DNA from: Streptomyces sp. GS7
GTDB lineage: Bacteria; Actinomycetota; Actinomycetes; Streptomycetales; Streptomycetaceae
Reading direction: 5' to 3'
Assembly (NCBI RefSeq): GCF_009834125.1
Contig: NZ_CP047146.1
Coordinates: 2,597,501-2,661,500, forward strand
DNA length: 64,000 nucleotides
This document shows, one piece after another, positions 26,081-35,791 of this stretch; position 1 is the first letter of the stretch; every line of letters starts with the position of its first letter. The notes under the pieces were generated by a model. It saw only the letters and a program-made list of their open reading frames with translations, ran no database searches and was not told the DNA's origin. A program made the translations under genes and the position numbers.

Positions 26081-26100
26081 CCGAACGAAATTCGGTTCGT
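26081..26100. promoter_or_regulatory. Inverted repeat between permease and Lrp-family gene
   Basis: CGAAC (26082-26086) and GTTCG (26095-26099) flank GAAATTCG, with a second nested CGAA/TTCG pair, in the 80-base divergent gap. A likely binding site for the Lrp-type protein. Confidence 0.5.
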
Positions 26101-26117
26101 GCGGCACCATGGGACCC

Positions 26118-26585
26118 ATGGACGACATTGATTCGGCGATTGTCCGCGAACTCCAGCGCGATGCACGGCAGACCAACCGTGAACTCGCCCGCCTGCTGAA
26201 CATCGCCCCCTCCACCTGCCTGGAGCGGGTCCGCGCGCTGCGCGCCCGCGGCGTGATCACCGGCTACCGCGCCACGGTGGACCTGCGCGCCCTCAACCGC
26301 CCCGTACAGGCGCTGCTCACGGTCCGCATCCGGCCCATGAACCGCGAGGTCATCGAGCGCTTCAAGGCGTTCTTGACCTCGCTGCCCGAGGTGCTCAACG
26401 TCTATGTCGTCGCGGGCGGCGACGACTTCCTGGTCCATGTCGCGGTCCCGGACGTCGACCGGCTGCACGCCCTGCTCATGGACCAGGTCTTCAAGCGCCG
26501 CGAGGTCGTCGACTGCCGCAGCTCGGTCGTCTACCAGCACGTCGCCAACGACATCATCGAGCCGCTGCCGCCCGAACGGGCCTGA
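26118..26585 (+). CDS. Lrp/AsnC family transcriptional regulator
   Basis: 155 residues from ATG 26118; an ATG at 26109 would add three residues. The N-terminal winged helix (DSAIVRELQRDARQTNRELA, then STCLERVRALRARGVITGY) is followed by the RAM ligand-binding domain (LLTVRIRP, NVYVVAGGDDFLVHVAVPD). Such proteins form octamers that sense amino acids. The divergent permease is the obvious target, a common arrangement for amino acid transport control. Confidence 0.92.
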   Translation: MDDIDSAIVRELQRDARQTNRELARLLNIAPSTCLERVRALRARGVITGYRATVDLRALNRPVQALLTVRIRPMNREVIERFKAFLTSLPEVLNVYVVAGGDDFLVHVAVPDVDRLHALLMDQVFKRREVVDCRSSVVYQHVANDIIEPLPPERA

Positions 26586-26637
26586 CGGCCTGACGGGGGC
26601 AGCGGCCCGGGGCGATCGGCCGCGGAGCCGGAGCGGC

Positions 26638-27618
26638 TCAGCCGTGGTTGCGGACGGCCCTGCGGCGGGCGGTGGTGAACAGCACCGCGGCGCCGATGGC
26701 GAGCACCGCGGCGCCGCCGATGGCGAGCGGGGCGGTGGCGGCGTTGCCACCGGTCTCGGCCAGCCGGCGGCCGTCGACGGGCCGCGCCGCGCCGTCGGGG
26801 TGCGCGCCGCCGGCCACCGAGGCGGCGTCCGCACCCGCGGCCGCCGCCGGCCGGCCCGCGCCGCCGGCCATGTGGCCGTGCCCGCTCATGTCCATCGACG
26901 ACCTGCCGGCGCCCGCCGCTATCTGGCGGTCGGTCGGCGCGGAGGCGGTGGGCGCCGGCGTCGCCGACCCGGTGCCGCCGCTGTCCTTGCCGAAGACCAC
27001 GTCGGAGCAGGTGTAGAACGCCTCGGGGCTGTCCGAGCGCTGCCAGATGCTGTAGACGAGGTGGCGGCCCGAGCGGGCGGGCACCTTGCCGTCGAAGACG
27101 TACTCCCCGTTGGTCAGCGTCGGGTCGGTCACCTTCGCGAACGGTTGGGACTCCAGGTCCGACCACTTCAGCGGCTTGGTCGGGTCGTAGCCGTCCTTGG
27201 TGAGGTACAGCTCGAAGGAGCCCTTGTGCGGGGCGGTGGCCTTGTAGTGGAAGGTGTGGTTGCCCGCCTGCATCTTCGTGGACGGCCAGTCGGCGCGCGG
27301 CAGGTCCAGGCCCTTGTACTCGGGGTTGCCGGCGCTGCACAGCCGGCCGTCCGGGATCTTCTCCTTGGACCTGCCGCCCGCGTTGCCGTCCCGGACCGCG
27401 TTCCAGTCGTAGAGCGCCTGGGTGCCGCCGACCTGCACGGCCGCCTTGCACGCCGCCGACTTGGGGTGCTCCGGACCCTCCGCGTAGCAGGCCGCGACCC
27501 GGCTGACCGGGTCCGACATCGTCCCGTGCGCGGCGGCCGGGGCCGCGGCGAGCACGGTGAGCGCCAGGGGGGCGACGCCGACCAGGGCGATCACGGTGGC
27601 CTTGCGACGAACGGTCAT
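26638..27618 (-). CDS. AA10 lytic polysaccharide monooxygenase with LAETG cell-wall sorting signal
   Basis: 326 residues from ATG 27618 (GGAG nine bases upstream; an ATG at 27636 is a longer alternative). The signal peptide ends APAAA so His31 becomes the N-terminal copper ligand. The second ligand is probably His131 in KATAPH, with Phe209 in CSDVVF as the axial residue. AA10 enzymes oxidatively cleave chitin or cellulose. After residue 212 comes a low-complexity linker with a Met/His-rich stretch (SMDMSGHGHM, 241-250). The C-terminus has LAETG (286-290), a hydrophobic helix and a basic tail, the signal for class E sortases. The enzyme should be covalently attached to the cell wall. Confidence 0.92.
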   Translation of the reverse strand: MTVRRKATVIALVGVAPLALTVLAAAPAAAHGTMSDPVSRVAACYAEGPEHPKSAACKAAVQVGGTQALYDWNAVRDGNAGGRSKEKIPDGRLCSAGNPEYKGLDLPRADWPSTKMQAGNHTFHYKATAPHKGSFELYLTKDGYDPTKPLKWSDLESQPFAKVTDPTLTNGEYVFDGKVPARSGRHLVYSIWQRSDSPEAFYTCSDVVFGKDSGGTGSATPAPTASAPTDRQIAAGAGRSSMDMSGHGHMAGGAGRPAAAAGADAASVAGGAHPDGAARPVDGRRLAETGGNAATAPLAIGGAAVLAIGAAVLFTTARRRAVRNHG

Positions 27619-27952
27619 CGTGGGGGGCTCCTTCATCAGGTGCGTCGGGTTCGGGGGTGGGGGAGCGAAGGCGGAGGTGGGGGGTCGGGACGCGGGTGCC
27701 GCGGTGCCGCCCCCCGGTGAACGGCACCGGCGGGTACCCGAACCCGCCTTGCGAGCAGCACGCTAGCCGCGCTGAGCAGCGGATTCGGGGCCCGGAGGCC
27801 GATCCCGGCGATCCTTATGGTCGTCTTAAGCCGGGACTAAGCAGGGGCACAGGAAGCCAGGGGGAAAACGGGCATCAGGGGCCCGGAGAACGGGGGTTGG
27901 GGTGGTGGCGGGTGCCGCCCGGGTCACCGGCGGTCGGGGTCGGGGAGCGGGG
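27619..27952. other. Intergenic region upstream of the AA10 oxidase
   Basis: 334 bases carrying the leftward promoter of the AA10 gene. An AT-richer patch with CTTAAG and repeated CTTA lies near 27813-27842. I see no DasR-like chitin-regulation site and no gene. Confidence 0.4.
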
Positions 27953-30448
27953 TCACCGGTCGTCGGGGTCGGCGAACGCGTCGATGAGGGCGCTCGCCGG
28001 TACGGCCTCGACCACTGTCTCCAGAGGGAGTTCGGCCCAGATGAACTTGCCGTCGGCGGTGTAGCGGGCGCCCCACCGCTCGGCGTACTGGGCGATGAGG
28101 AACAGGCCCCGGCCGCCCTCGTCGGTGGTCCTGGCGTGGCGCAGATGCGGCGCGGTGCTGCTGCCGTCCGAGACCTCGCAGATCAGCGTCCCGTCCCGGA
28201 TCATCCGCAGCCGGATCGGCCCGGAGGCGTGCCGGATGGCGTTGGTGACCAGTTCGCTGACGATCAGCTCGGTGGAGAACTCCAGCTTCTCCAGCCCCCA
28301 TCGGGCCAGCTGCCCGGCGGCGGACCGGCGGGCCTCGCCGACCGCGGACGGGGCGGCGGCGATGTCCCAGACGGCCAGCTGCTCCTTCGGCAACGCCCGG
28401 GTGCGGGCCAGCAGCAGGGCCACGTCGTCGACCGGCCGGGCGCCGGGCAGGCTGCTGATGACGGACTCGCAGATGTCCTCCAGCGGGGCCTGCGGATCGG
28501 CCAGCGCGGTCCGCAGCCGGGTGATCCCGCCGTCGAGGTCGAGGGCCTTGCCCAGCAGCAGACCGTTCGTGTAAAGCGCCAGCAAACTCCCTTCGGGCAG
28601 CGGGAGTTCCGCGGATTCGAAGGGCATCCCGCCCAGCCCCAGCGGCGGACCGGTCGGCAGTTCCACGAGCTGGCAGGCGCCCGCCGGGCTGACCAGCAGC
28701 GGCGGCGGATGCCCGGCCCGGGCCAGCGTGCAGCAGCAACTCACCGGGTCGTAGACCGCGTACAGGCAGGTCGCGCCGATCACCCCGTCGTCGCTGTTGG
28801 CGTCATGGGCGACCCGGTTGACCATCTCGTCCAGGTGGGCCAGCACCTCGTCCGGCGCCAGGTCCAGATCGGCCAGCGCCTGCACCGCGGACCGCAGCCG
28901 CCCCATCGTGGCCGCGGCGTGCACCCCGTGCCCGACCACGTCGCCGACCACCAGCGCGACCCGGGCCCCGGACAGCGGGATCACATCGAACCAGTCGCCG
29001 CCCACCCCCGTGGACGAATCGGCGGGCAGATAGCGGTACGCCGCGTCCACCGCGCTCTGTTCGGGCAGATCGCGCGGCAGCAGACTGCGCTGGAGGGTGA
29101 GCGCCGCGGTGTGCTCGCGGGTGAACCGGCGGGCGTTGTCGAGGGAGATCGCCGCACGGTTCACGAACTCCTCGGCCAGCACCAGGTCGTCGGGCTGGAA
29201 CGGCCCGGTGGGCTGCCAGCGGGCGAACGTGGCCGCGCCCAGGGAGACGCCCCGGGCCCGCAGCGGCACCACCATCAGCGAGTGGAAGCCCAGCTCCCTC
29301 AGGCGCGCGGCGCGGACCGGGTCGTCGGCCGGCCAGTCGCTGCCGCTGTCCAGGTCCAGGGCCGGCAGCAGCAGGGAGTCGCCCCCGGTCAGGCTCAGGA
29401 CGACGGGCGCCGACGAGGGATAGGCGGCCGGCTCCCCGACGGCGATCACCGCCTCGGGGCAGCCCTCCCGTACGGACCGCTGGCCCGCCCGGCGCATGGT
29501 GAACAGGGTCCCGGCGTCGATCGGCCCGGACGAGGGCTCCTCACCGGAGACCATCGCGTCGAGCAGGTCGACGGTGACGAAGTCGGCGAGGTCCGGAACC
29601 GCCGCGTCCGCCAGCTCCTGCGCCGTCTGCCAGACGTCCAGCGAACTGCCGATCCGCTCCCCGGCGCGGCTGAGCAGCGCCATCCGCTGCCGGGCGCGAT
29701 AGCTCTCCGTGACGTCCAGGACCATGTAGCAGACGCCCAGCACATGGCCGGCCTCGTCCTCCAGGCGGAAGAACGACGTCGAGTAGGCGTGCTCGCGCTG
29801 CGGATCGGACCGCGGGCGGCCCAGGTACTCGACGCCCACCGACGGCACGCCGGTCCGCAGCACCCGGCGCATCTCCGCCTCGATGGACTCGGCGGGCAGC
29901 CCCGGCTGCGCCTCGCCGATCCGCTTCCCGACCCGCTCCGCGCGCGGCGAGCCGCCCATCCGCTCCAGCGCGTCGTTCAGCCAGACGTACCGGAGATCGG
30001 GGTCCAGCATGGCCACCCCGACCGGCGACATCCCGAGAATCCCGTCCAGCATCGAACGGCCCAGCCCCGACCAGGGGGTCCGCATCATCTCGGCGGCCAG
30101 GACCAGCCGGAAGGACCGCTTTTCGGCGTCCAGCACCGGCAGCACGCGCAGTTCCAGGTCCAGCCGGCGCCCGTCGCCGCGGCGTACCGCGGCCAGCCCG
30201 CTCCAGCCGTCCGCCGCCGCCAGCCGGTCCCGCCAGGTGTCGTCCTGCGACGGCTGGCGGGGGTCGGCCCCGGCGAAGACCTCCGCGAGCGGCCGGCCGA
30301 CGGCCCGGGACACCGGATACCCCAGGAGCCGTTCGGCGCCCTCGGTCCAGCCCTGCACCACGCCCGTGCGATCGGCCAGCACCACGGCGGTCCGGGTGAA
30401 GTCGAGGACTCCGTCTCCGGTGAGGCGGCTGCTCGGGAATGCGCTCAT
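27953..30448 (-). CDS. PAS-PAS-GAF-SpoIIE phosphatase-HATPase fusion regulator
   Basis: 831 residues. Two PAS-like domains (about 12-120 and 130-250; GVVQGWTEGAERLLGYP, PDLRYVWLNDALERMGG) are followed by a GAF domain (about 270-440). The PP2C/SpoIIE phosphatase core (about 455-665) has GVGGDWFDVIPL and VVGDVVGHGVHAAATM with the metal-binding Asp residues. A C-terminal RsbW-like ATPase domain (about 700-820; SELVTNAIRHA, EGGRGLFLIAQYAERWG) completes it. Such fusions combine anti-anti-sigma phosphatase and anti-sigma kinase activities in one cytoplasmic sensor. The signal and sigma partner are not encoded nearby. Confidence 0.9.
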   Translation of the reverse strand: MSAFPSSRLTGDGVLDFTRTAVVLADRTGVVQGWTEGAERLLGYPVSRAVGRPLAEVFAGADPRQPSQDDTWRDRLAAADGWSGLAAVRRGDGRRLDLELRVLPVLDAEKRSFRLVLAAEMMRTPWSGLGRSMLDGILGMSPVGVAMLDPDLRYVWLNDALERMGGSPRAERVGKRIGEAQPGLPAESIEAEMRRVLRTGVPSVGVEYLGRPRSDPQREHAYSTSFFRLEDEAGHVLGVCYMVLDVTESYRARQRMALLSRAGERIGSSLDVWQTAQELADAAVPDLADFVTVDLLDAMVSGEEPSSGPIDAGTLFTMRRAGQRSVREGCPEAVIAVGEPAAYPSSAPVVLSLTGGDSLLLPALDLDSGSDWPADDPVRAARLRELGFHSLMVVPLRARGVSLGAATFARWQPTGPFQPDDLVLAEEFVNRAAISLDNARRFTREHTAALTLQRSLLPRDLPEQSAVDAAYRYLPADSSTGVGGDWFDVIPLSGARVALVVGDVVGHGVHAAATMGRLRSAVQALADLDLAPDEVLAHLDEMVNRVAHDANSDDGVIGATCLYAVYDPVSCCCTLARAGHPPPLLVSPAGACQLVELPTGPPLGLGGMPFESAELPLPEGSLLALYTNGLLLGKALDLDGGITRLRTALADPQAPLEDICESVISSLPGARPVDDVALLLARTRALPKEQLAVWDIAAAPSAVGEARRSAAGQLARWGLEKLEFSTELIVSELVTNAIRHASGPIRLRMIRDGTLICEVSDGSSTAPHLRHARTTDEGGRGLFLIAQYAERWGARYTADGKFIWAELPLETVVEAVPASALIDAFADPDDR

Positions 30449-30623
30449 CTACGACCGGTCCCATGCCGGTGCGACGCCCGGCGTCCGCGGCCCTCCGCCG
30501 CGGACCGCCACCGGCTACCACCAGCGCTTTCAACGGTACTCCCCCGCCCCGCCCGGCCGCAGTCCACGGCCGCGTGCCCGGCGGTCCCCGGCCGTTGTCA
30601 GTGGTGGCGGGCACCATGGACGC

Positions 30624-31268
30624 ATGACTGCCAACACCCCCGCCGACCAGGCGGAATCGCCCCTGCCCGACGCGGACGCGGCCTATTGGGAAGCCGCCGC
30701 CGCGACCTTCGACGACGAGCCCGACCACGGCCTGCGCGACCCCGCCCTCCGCGCCGCCTGGGCCGCCCGGCTGCGCTCCTGGCTGCCCGCCGCGCCCGCC
30801 GAGATCCTCGATCTGGGCTGCGGCACGGGCAGCCTGGCGCTGCTCGCCGCCGAGCAGGGCCACCGGGTCACCGGCGTCGACCGTTCACCGGCCATGGTCG
30901 CGCTGGCCCGTGACAAGTTCGCGGGACGCGACGCGGTGTTCCTCGTGGGCGATGCCGCCGAACCGCCCGTAGGAGAGCGCCGGTTCGCCGCCGTCCTGGT
31001 GCGCCACGTCCTGTGGGCGCTGCCCGATCCGGCGTCCGTGCTGCGCCGGTGGGCGGGGCTGCTGGCCCCCGGCGGCCGGCTGGTCCTGGTGGAGGGCCGC
31101 TGGGGCGAGGCCGCCCCGATCGGCCTGCGCGCCACCGAACTCGCGGCGCTCGCCGCCCCGTTGGCGTCGCGTACGGAGCTGTTCGAGCTGTCGGCCGAGC
31201 CGGCGCTGTGGGGGAGGGAGGTCCGCGACGAGCGGTACGCCCTGATCGTCCATCCGGACCGCCCCTGA
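30624..31268 (+). CDS. Class I SAM-dependent methyltransferase
   Basis: 214 residues from ATG 30624 (an ATG at 30615 adds three). Motif I ILDLGCGTGSLALL is at about 56-69, with the acidic motif II GVDRSPAM and a proline-containing WALPDPASVLRRW downstream. This is the type-11/25 methyltransferase fold using S-adenosylmethionine; the acceptor substrate cannot be told. It is divergent from the PAS/SpoIIE regulator and tail-to-tail with the frameshifted GNAT gene. Confidence 0.82.
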   Translation: MTANTPADQAESPLPDADAAYWEAAAATFDDEPDHGLRDPALRAAWAARLRSWLPAAPAEILDLGCGTGSLALLAAEQGHRVTGVDRSPAMVALARDKFAGRDAVFLVGDAAEPPVGERRFAAVLVRHVLWALPDPASVLRRWAGLLAPGGRLVLVEGRWGEAAPIGLRATELAALAAPLASRTELFELSAEPALWGREVRDERYALIVHPDRP

Positions 31269-31321
31269 TCCCCTGCCCCCTGCCCCCTGACCACCCCTGA
31301 CTCCCTGGCCCCGTGACCGCT

Positions 31322-32252
31322 TCACCCCCGCACCAGGTCCCGTACGCACCGCCGTTGGGCGGCGTACGGCTGGTAGCCGAAGGCACGGTTGACGGCCAGC
31401 ATCGGGGCGTTGCCGTCGTCGTTGCCGGTGAAGGCTTCGGTGCACCCGGCGTCCCGGGCGCGCCGCAGCGAGTCGGTCTTGGCGAGCCGGGCCAGGCCCC
31501 GGCCGCGGAAGGCGCGCCGGCTGCCGGTCATCGCCGAGACATAACGGCCGAGGCCGTCGGTGGCGACGAGGGTGAAGGCGGCGACCTCGCCGTCGACGGT
31601 CACCACCGAGGTGAGGTCGAGGTCGATGTCGGGGTGCTCCCAGGTGGTGCGCAGCCAGGTCTCGTAGTCCATGGCGTCGATGGCGACATCGCCCGGCTCG
31701 TCCGCGGCGGCCTCCGCCTCCGCGGCGAACAGCGGATACGGGTCGGCCCCGAAGTCCGCGCCGGTGCACAGCCGGACGCCGGGCGGCAAGGGGGGCGGGG
31801 AGCGGGGGCAGCGCGGTGCCCGCGAGATCGAGCCGGAGAAAGCCGGCCGGGCGGGAGAGGCGGTAGCCGCGGCGCGCGGCGAAGGCCAGCGAGCCGGGTT
31901 CGTCGACGGCCCAGGCGAAGAGGTGCTCGGCGCCGACCGCGGCCAGATGGTCCTCGGCCGCGGTCAGCAGGGCCCCGCCGGCGCCCTGCCGCCGGTGGCC
32001 GGGGTGGACGACGGGGGTGGCCGCCGCCTGCCCCGGCACGCTGCTCTGGTGCACGAGCTGCGCGCTGATCTGGCCGATCACCCGGCCGGCCAGCTCGGCG
32101 ACGAACACCCGCAGCCGCTTCGCCGGGGGAGCGCCGGCGACCTGCCGGGCGACGCCCTGCGGGGTCGAGATCAGATGCGGCAGGACCGCCCGCCGCAGGT
32201 CGGCCACGGCCTTGGCGTCGGCGGGTCGGAAGTCGCGCACGGTAAGCGTCAT
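31322..32252 (-). pseudogene. Two-domain GNAT acetyltransferase with a frameshift
   Basis: From ATG 32252 a first GNAT domain reads MTLTVRDFRPADAKAV, PVVHPGHRRQGAGGALL and RLSRPAGFLRLDL. The second domain follows in a different frame: GVRLCTGADFGADPYPLF, VVTVDGEVAAF, GRYVSAMTGSRRAFRGRGLA and GNDDGNAPMLAVN, ending at 31322. The frame changes at 31784-31802, a C-rich run on the coding strand. An intact protein would be about 310 residues, like known tandem-GNAT proteins. The downstream frame has only a TTG at 31789 without ribosome site as its own start. A real mutation, a sequencing indel or a slippery tract are all possible. Confidence 0.75.
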
Positions 32253-32506
32253 GGTCGCGCACGGTACGCCGCCCCGCCCCGCCGTGCCTCTCCTTTTAGG
32301 CCCTCCGCCCTGCGAGGTTGCCGCCGGTTTCCCGGCCCGCGGGGGGATGCGGCGGTGCCGATCCGGTGAGCGGTGCGTATCTGGCTCGTTCCGGACGGTC
32401 GCACACCTACATAGGTGGCCACTGCAACTAACCGGGCGTACGGTGATCACGCGGGCCGCCGACGGGAGTGCGGCGGCCGGCCGCAACCGAAGGAGGAGCC
32501 GCGACC

Positions 32507-34357
32507 ATGTGCGGAATCACCGGATGGATCTCCTACGACAACGACCTGACGACGCAGCGCCCCACCCTTGAGGCGATGACGCAGACCATGGCCTGCCGCG
32601 GCCCGGACGCCGCCGGCGTCTGGCTCGACACCCACGCCGCGCTCGGCCACCGCCGGCTCGCCGTCATCGACATCGACGGCGGCAGGCAGCCCATGCAGGT
32701 CGACCGGGACGGCCGCACCCTGATCGTCACGACGTACAGCGGCGAGGTCTACAACTACCGCGAACTGCGCGCCGAGTTGGAGACCCTCGGCCACACCTTC
32801 CGGACCAGCAGCGACACCGAAGTCGTGCTGCACGCCTACCTCCAGTGGGGCGAGGCGTTCGCCGAGCGCCTCAACGGCATGTACGCCTTCGCGCTCTGGG
32901 ACCCGCGCACCGAGGAACTCCTGCTGGTACGCGACCGGATGGGGATCAAGCCGCTCTTCTACCACCCCACCCGCGACGGCGTCCTCTTCGGCTCCGAACC
33001 CAAGGCGGTCCACGCCCACCCCGACATACGCCCGGCCGTCGACGCCGAGGGCCTCGCCGAACTGATCACCTTCACCAAGACGCCCGGCCACGCCGTCTAC
33101 AAGGGCCTGCACGAGGTCCGCCCCGGTCACCTCGTCCGGGTCGACCGCAACGGGGTGCACGTCAGCCGCTACTGGGCCCTGGAGGCCCGCGAGCACACCG
33201 ACGACCTCGACACCACCGTCGCCCGCGTCCGCGAGCTGCTCGACGACATCGTCGCCCGCCAGCTGATCGCCGACGTCCCGCTGTGCACCCTGCTCTCCGG
33301 CGGCCTGGACTCCTCCGCCATCACCGCGCTCTCCGCCAAGGCGCTGGCCGCCCAGGGCAGCGGCCCGGTCCGCTCGTTCGCCGTCGACTTCACCGGCTAC
33401 ACCGAGAACTTCACGCCCGACGACCTGCGCGGCACCCCCGACGGCCCGTACGCGCACGCGCTGGCCGAGCACGTCCGCTCCGACCACCACGACATCGTGC
33501 TGGACACCGCCGCCCTGATGGACCCCGGCCACCGCGGCGCGGTGCTCGCCGCCCGCGATCTGCCCAACGGCTTCGGCGACGGCGACACCTCCCTCTACCT
33601 GCTGTTCAAGGCGGTCCGCGAGCAGTCCACGGTCGCCCTCTCCGGCGAATCCGCGGACGAGGTGTTCGGTGGCTACCGCTGGTTCCACGACCCGGAGTCG
33701 GTCAACGCCGACACCTTCCCCTGGGTCGCCGCGGGCGTCTCCGGCCGGTTCTCCGGCGGCGACGCGGTCCGGGAGGCGCTGCTCGACCGCGCCCTGCTCA
33801 AGCGGCTCGACCTGCCCGGGTACGAGCACCTCCGCTATCGCGAGGCGCTCGCCGAAGTCCCGTACCTGGACGGCGACACCGGCCATCAGCGCCGCATGCG
33901 CGAGGTCAGCTACCTGCACCTGACCCGCTTCGTGCAGATCCTCCTGGACCGCAAGGACCGCGCCAGCATGGCCGTCGGCCTGGAGGTCCGGGTCCCGTTC
34001 TGCGACCACCGGCTGGTCGACTACGTCTTCAACACCCCCTGGTCGATGAAGACCTTCGACGGCCGCGAGAAGTCGCTGCTGCGCGCCGCCACCCGCGACG
34101 TCCTGCCCGACCTGGTCGCCGACCGCGTCAAGAGCCCCTACCCCAGCACCCAGGACCCGCACTACAACGAGGCGCTGCGCGCCGAGCTGAAGGCCCTGGC
34201 CGCCGACCGGGACGCCCCCGTCCGCCCGCTGCTGGACTCCGGAGCGCTGGCCGAGGCCACCGCCGACGGCGCGCGCAACGACATCCGCCCCGGCGCCGAA
34301 CTCGCCCTCGGCATGAACACCTGGCTGCGGACCACCGGCACGACGCTGGAGCTGTAG
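32507..34357 (+). CDS. asnB: Asparagine synthase (glutamine-hydrolysing)
   Basis: 616 residues from ATG 32507 after AAGGAGGAG at 32490-32498, so the catalytic cysteine is residue 2 (MCGITGW) once Met is removed. The class-II glutaminase domain (to about 210) has the CRGPDAAG and NYRELR motifs. The synthetase domain has the ATP-pyrophosphatase loop SGGLDSS and later LSGESADEVFGGY and GLEVRVPF. It makes asparagine from aspartate, ATP and glutamine. It may have its own promoter in the 250 bases upstream. A role in modifying a cell-wall or secondary metabolite is possible but nothing nearby requires it. Confidence 0.93.
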   Translation: MCGITGWISYDNDLTTQRPTLEAMTQTMACRGPDAAGVWLDTHAALGHRRLAVIDIDGGRQPMQVDRDGRTLIVTTYSGEVYNYRELRAELETLGHTFRTSSDTEVVLHAYLQWGEAFAERLNGMYAFALWDPRTEELLLVRDRMGIKPLFYHPTRDGVLFGSEPKAVHAHPDIRPAVDAEGLAELITFTKTPGHAVYKGLHEVRPGHLVRVDRNGVHVSRYWALEAREHTDDLDTTVARVRELLDDIVARQLIADVPLCTLLSGGLDSSAITALSAKALAAQGSGPVRSFAVDFTGYTENFTPDDLRGTPDGPYAHALAEHVRSDHHDIVLDTAALMDPGHRGAVLAARDLPNGFGDGDTSLYLLFKAVREQSTVALSGESADEVFGGYRWFHDPESVNADTFPWVAAGVSGRFSGGDAVREALLDRALLKRLDLPGYEHLRYREALAEVPYLDGDTGHQRRMREVSYLHLTRFVQILLDRKDRASMAVGLEVRVPFCDHRLVDYVFNTPWSMKTFDGREKSLLRAATRDVLPDLVADRVKSPYPSTQDPHYNEALRAELKALAADRDAPVRPLLDSGALAEATADGARNDIRPGAELALGMNTWLRTTGTTLEL

Positions 34358-34491
34358 GCGGGCCGAGGCGTCCCGCCGCACGGCACGGTGGCCGCTCCTG
34401 ACGCACAATGGATGCCACAAAACCGCGCACCCCGCGAGCCCGGGCCCGCGCACCCGCCGCCCGCGCCACCACGAGTACCAGGAGTGCCACC

Positions 34492-34881
34492 GTGTCCCCG
34501 CAGACCCTGACGATCACCATCGACCCGGCGGCGGCCGAGGCCCCGTTCGAGCAGGTACGCACCCAGATCGCCGACCAGGCCAGGGACGGCGGTCTGCCGG
34601 TCGGCTACAAACTCCCCACCGTCCGCGGGCTGGCCGAGGAACTCGGGCTGGCCGCCAACACCGTCGCCAAGGCGTACCGCGCCCTGGAGACCGACGGCGT
34701 CATCGAGACCCGCGGCCGCAACGGCAGCTTCGTCGCGGCGGCCGGTGACGCCGCCGACCGGGAGGCCGCCGCGGCGGCCGAAGCCTACGCCCGCCGCGCC
34801 CACCGCCTGGGCCTGGACCGACATGCCGCCCGCACCGCCGTCGAGAACGCGCTGCGTGCCGCGTACGGAGCCGATGCCTGA
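34492..34881 (+). CDS. GntR family regulator, YtrA-like
   Basis: 129 residues from GTG 34492, which has AGGAG at 34480-34484; the ATG at 34408 would add a low-complexity Ala/Arg stretch. The winged helix is standard (PFEQVRTQIADQARDG, KLPTVRGLAEELGLAANTVA, VIETRGRNGSFVA) and is followed only by a short helical dimerisation region, as in the YtrA subgroup. The next gene, for DDAH, starts 51 bases later in the same direction, so they are probably one unit. Confidence 0.85.
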   Translation: MSPQTLTITIDPAAAEAPFEQVRTQIADQARDGGLPVGYKLPTVRGLAEELGLAANTVAKAYRALETDGVIETRGRNGSFVAAAGDAADREAAAAAEAYARRAHRLGLDRHAARTAVENALRAAYGADA

Positions 34882-34932
34882 CGCGCCGCCCGCCGGGCGC
34901 CGCGCCGCCCCTCCTGACGGAAGGACCCGCCC

Positions 34933-35709
34933 ATGCCCAGCCGGCACGCCCTCGTCCGCCGCCCCGGCCCCCGCCTCGCCGAGGGCCTGGTCACCCATGT
35001 CGACCGGCGGCCGGTGGACCCGGCGCGGGCGCTCGGCCAGTGGGAGGAGTACGTCCGGGTGCTGCGCGACCACGGCTGGCGGATCACCGAGGTGGACCCC
35101 GCCGACGACTGCCCCGACGCGGTCTTCGTCGAGGACACCATGGTCGTCTTCCGCAATGTCGCCCTGCTCGCCCGCCCCGGCGCCGACTCCCGCAAGCCCG
35201 AGGTCGCCGCGGCCCGTGCGGCGGCCGAGGCGCTCGGCTGCTCGCTCAACGAGATCCGCGCGCCCGGCACACTCGACGGCGGCGACGTCCTCAAGGTCGG
35301 CGACACCGTGTACGTGGGCCGCGGCGGCCGTACCAACGCCGAGGGGGTACGCCAACTCCGTTCCGTCTTCGAGCCGTTGGGTGCCCGGGTGGTCGCCGTG
35401 CCGGTCAGCCGGGTGCTCCATCTGAAGTCCGCGGTCACCGCCCTGCCCGACGGCACCGTCATCGGCTACCCCCCGCTGGTCGACGACCCCGCGGTGTTCC
35501 CGCGCTTCCGGCCCGTCCCGGAGGAGGCCGGTTCGCATGTCGTCCTCCTCGGCGGCCGCCGGCTCCTGATGGCCGCCTCGGCGCCCCGCACCGCACGGCT
35601 CTTCACCGACCTCGGCTACCGGCCGGTGCCCGTGGACATCGGCGAGTTCGAGAAGCTGGAGGGGTGCGTGACCTGCCTGTCCGTACGCCTCCGCGACCTG
35701 TACGCCTGA
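34933..35709 (+). CDS. ddaH: Dimethylarginine dimethylaminohydrolase (DDAH)
   Basis: 258 residues from ATG 34933 with GGAAGGA before it. It is a pentein-fold hydrolase: the substrate-binding FVEDTMVVF, GTLDGGDVL, the catalytic His in VLHLKSAVT, and the C-terminal EGCVTCLS in which Cys248 is the expected nucleophile. DDAH converts N-methylated arginines to citrulline and methylamines. Several streptomycetes carry it as a housekeeping gene. A related arginine deiminase-type hydrolase is the alternative but the length and motifs favour DDAH. Confidence 0.92.
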   Translation: MPSRHALVRRPGPRLAEGLVTHVDRRPVDPARALGQWEEYVRVLRDHGWRITEVDPADDCPDAVFVEDTMVVFRNVALLARPGADSRKPEVAAARAAAEALGCSLNEIRAPGTLDGGDVLKVGDTVYVGRGGRTNAEGVRQLRSVFEPLGARVVAVPVSRVLHLKSAVTALPDGTVIGYPPLVDDPAVFPRFRPVPEEAGSHVVLLGGRRLLMAASAPRTARLFTDLGYRPVPVDIGEFEKLEGCVTCLSVRLRDLYA

Positions 35710-35791
35710 AAGCCGGCGGGCCCGCCCCGGAAAACGGTGCATATGATCGCTGATAGGGCTTGAACCGGCCGGCGTCGGACAGGGGACGCGG

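Noticed and set aside
31265..31300. CCCCTG-like tandem tract after the methyltransferase gene
   Set aside because: Simple low-complexity sequence, too short and irregular to be a meaningful repeat.
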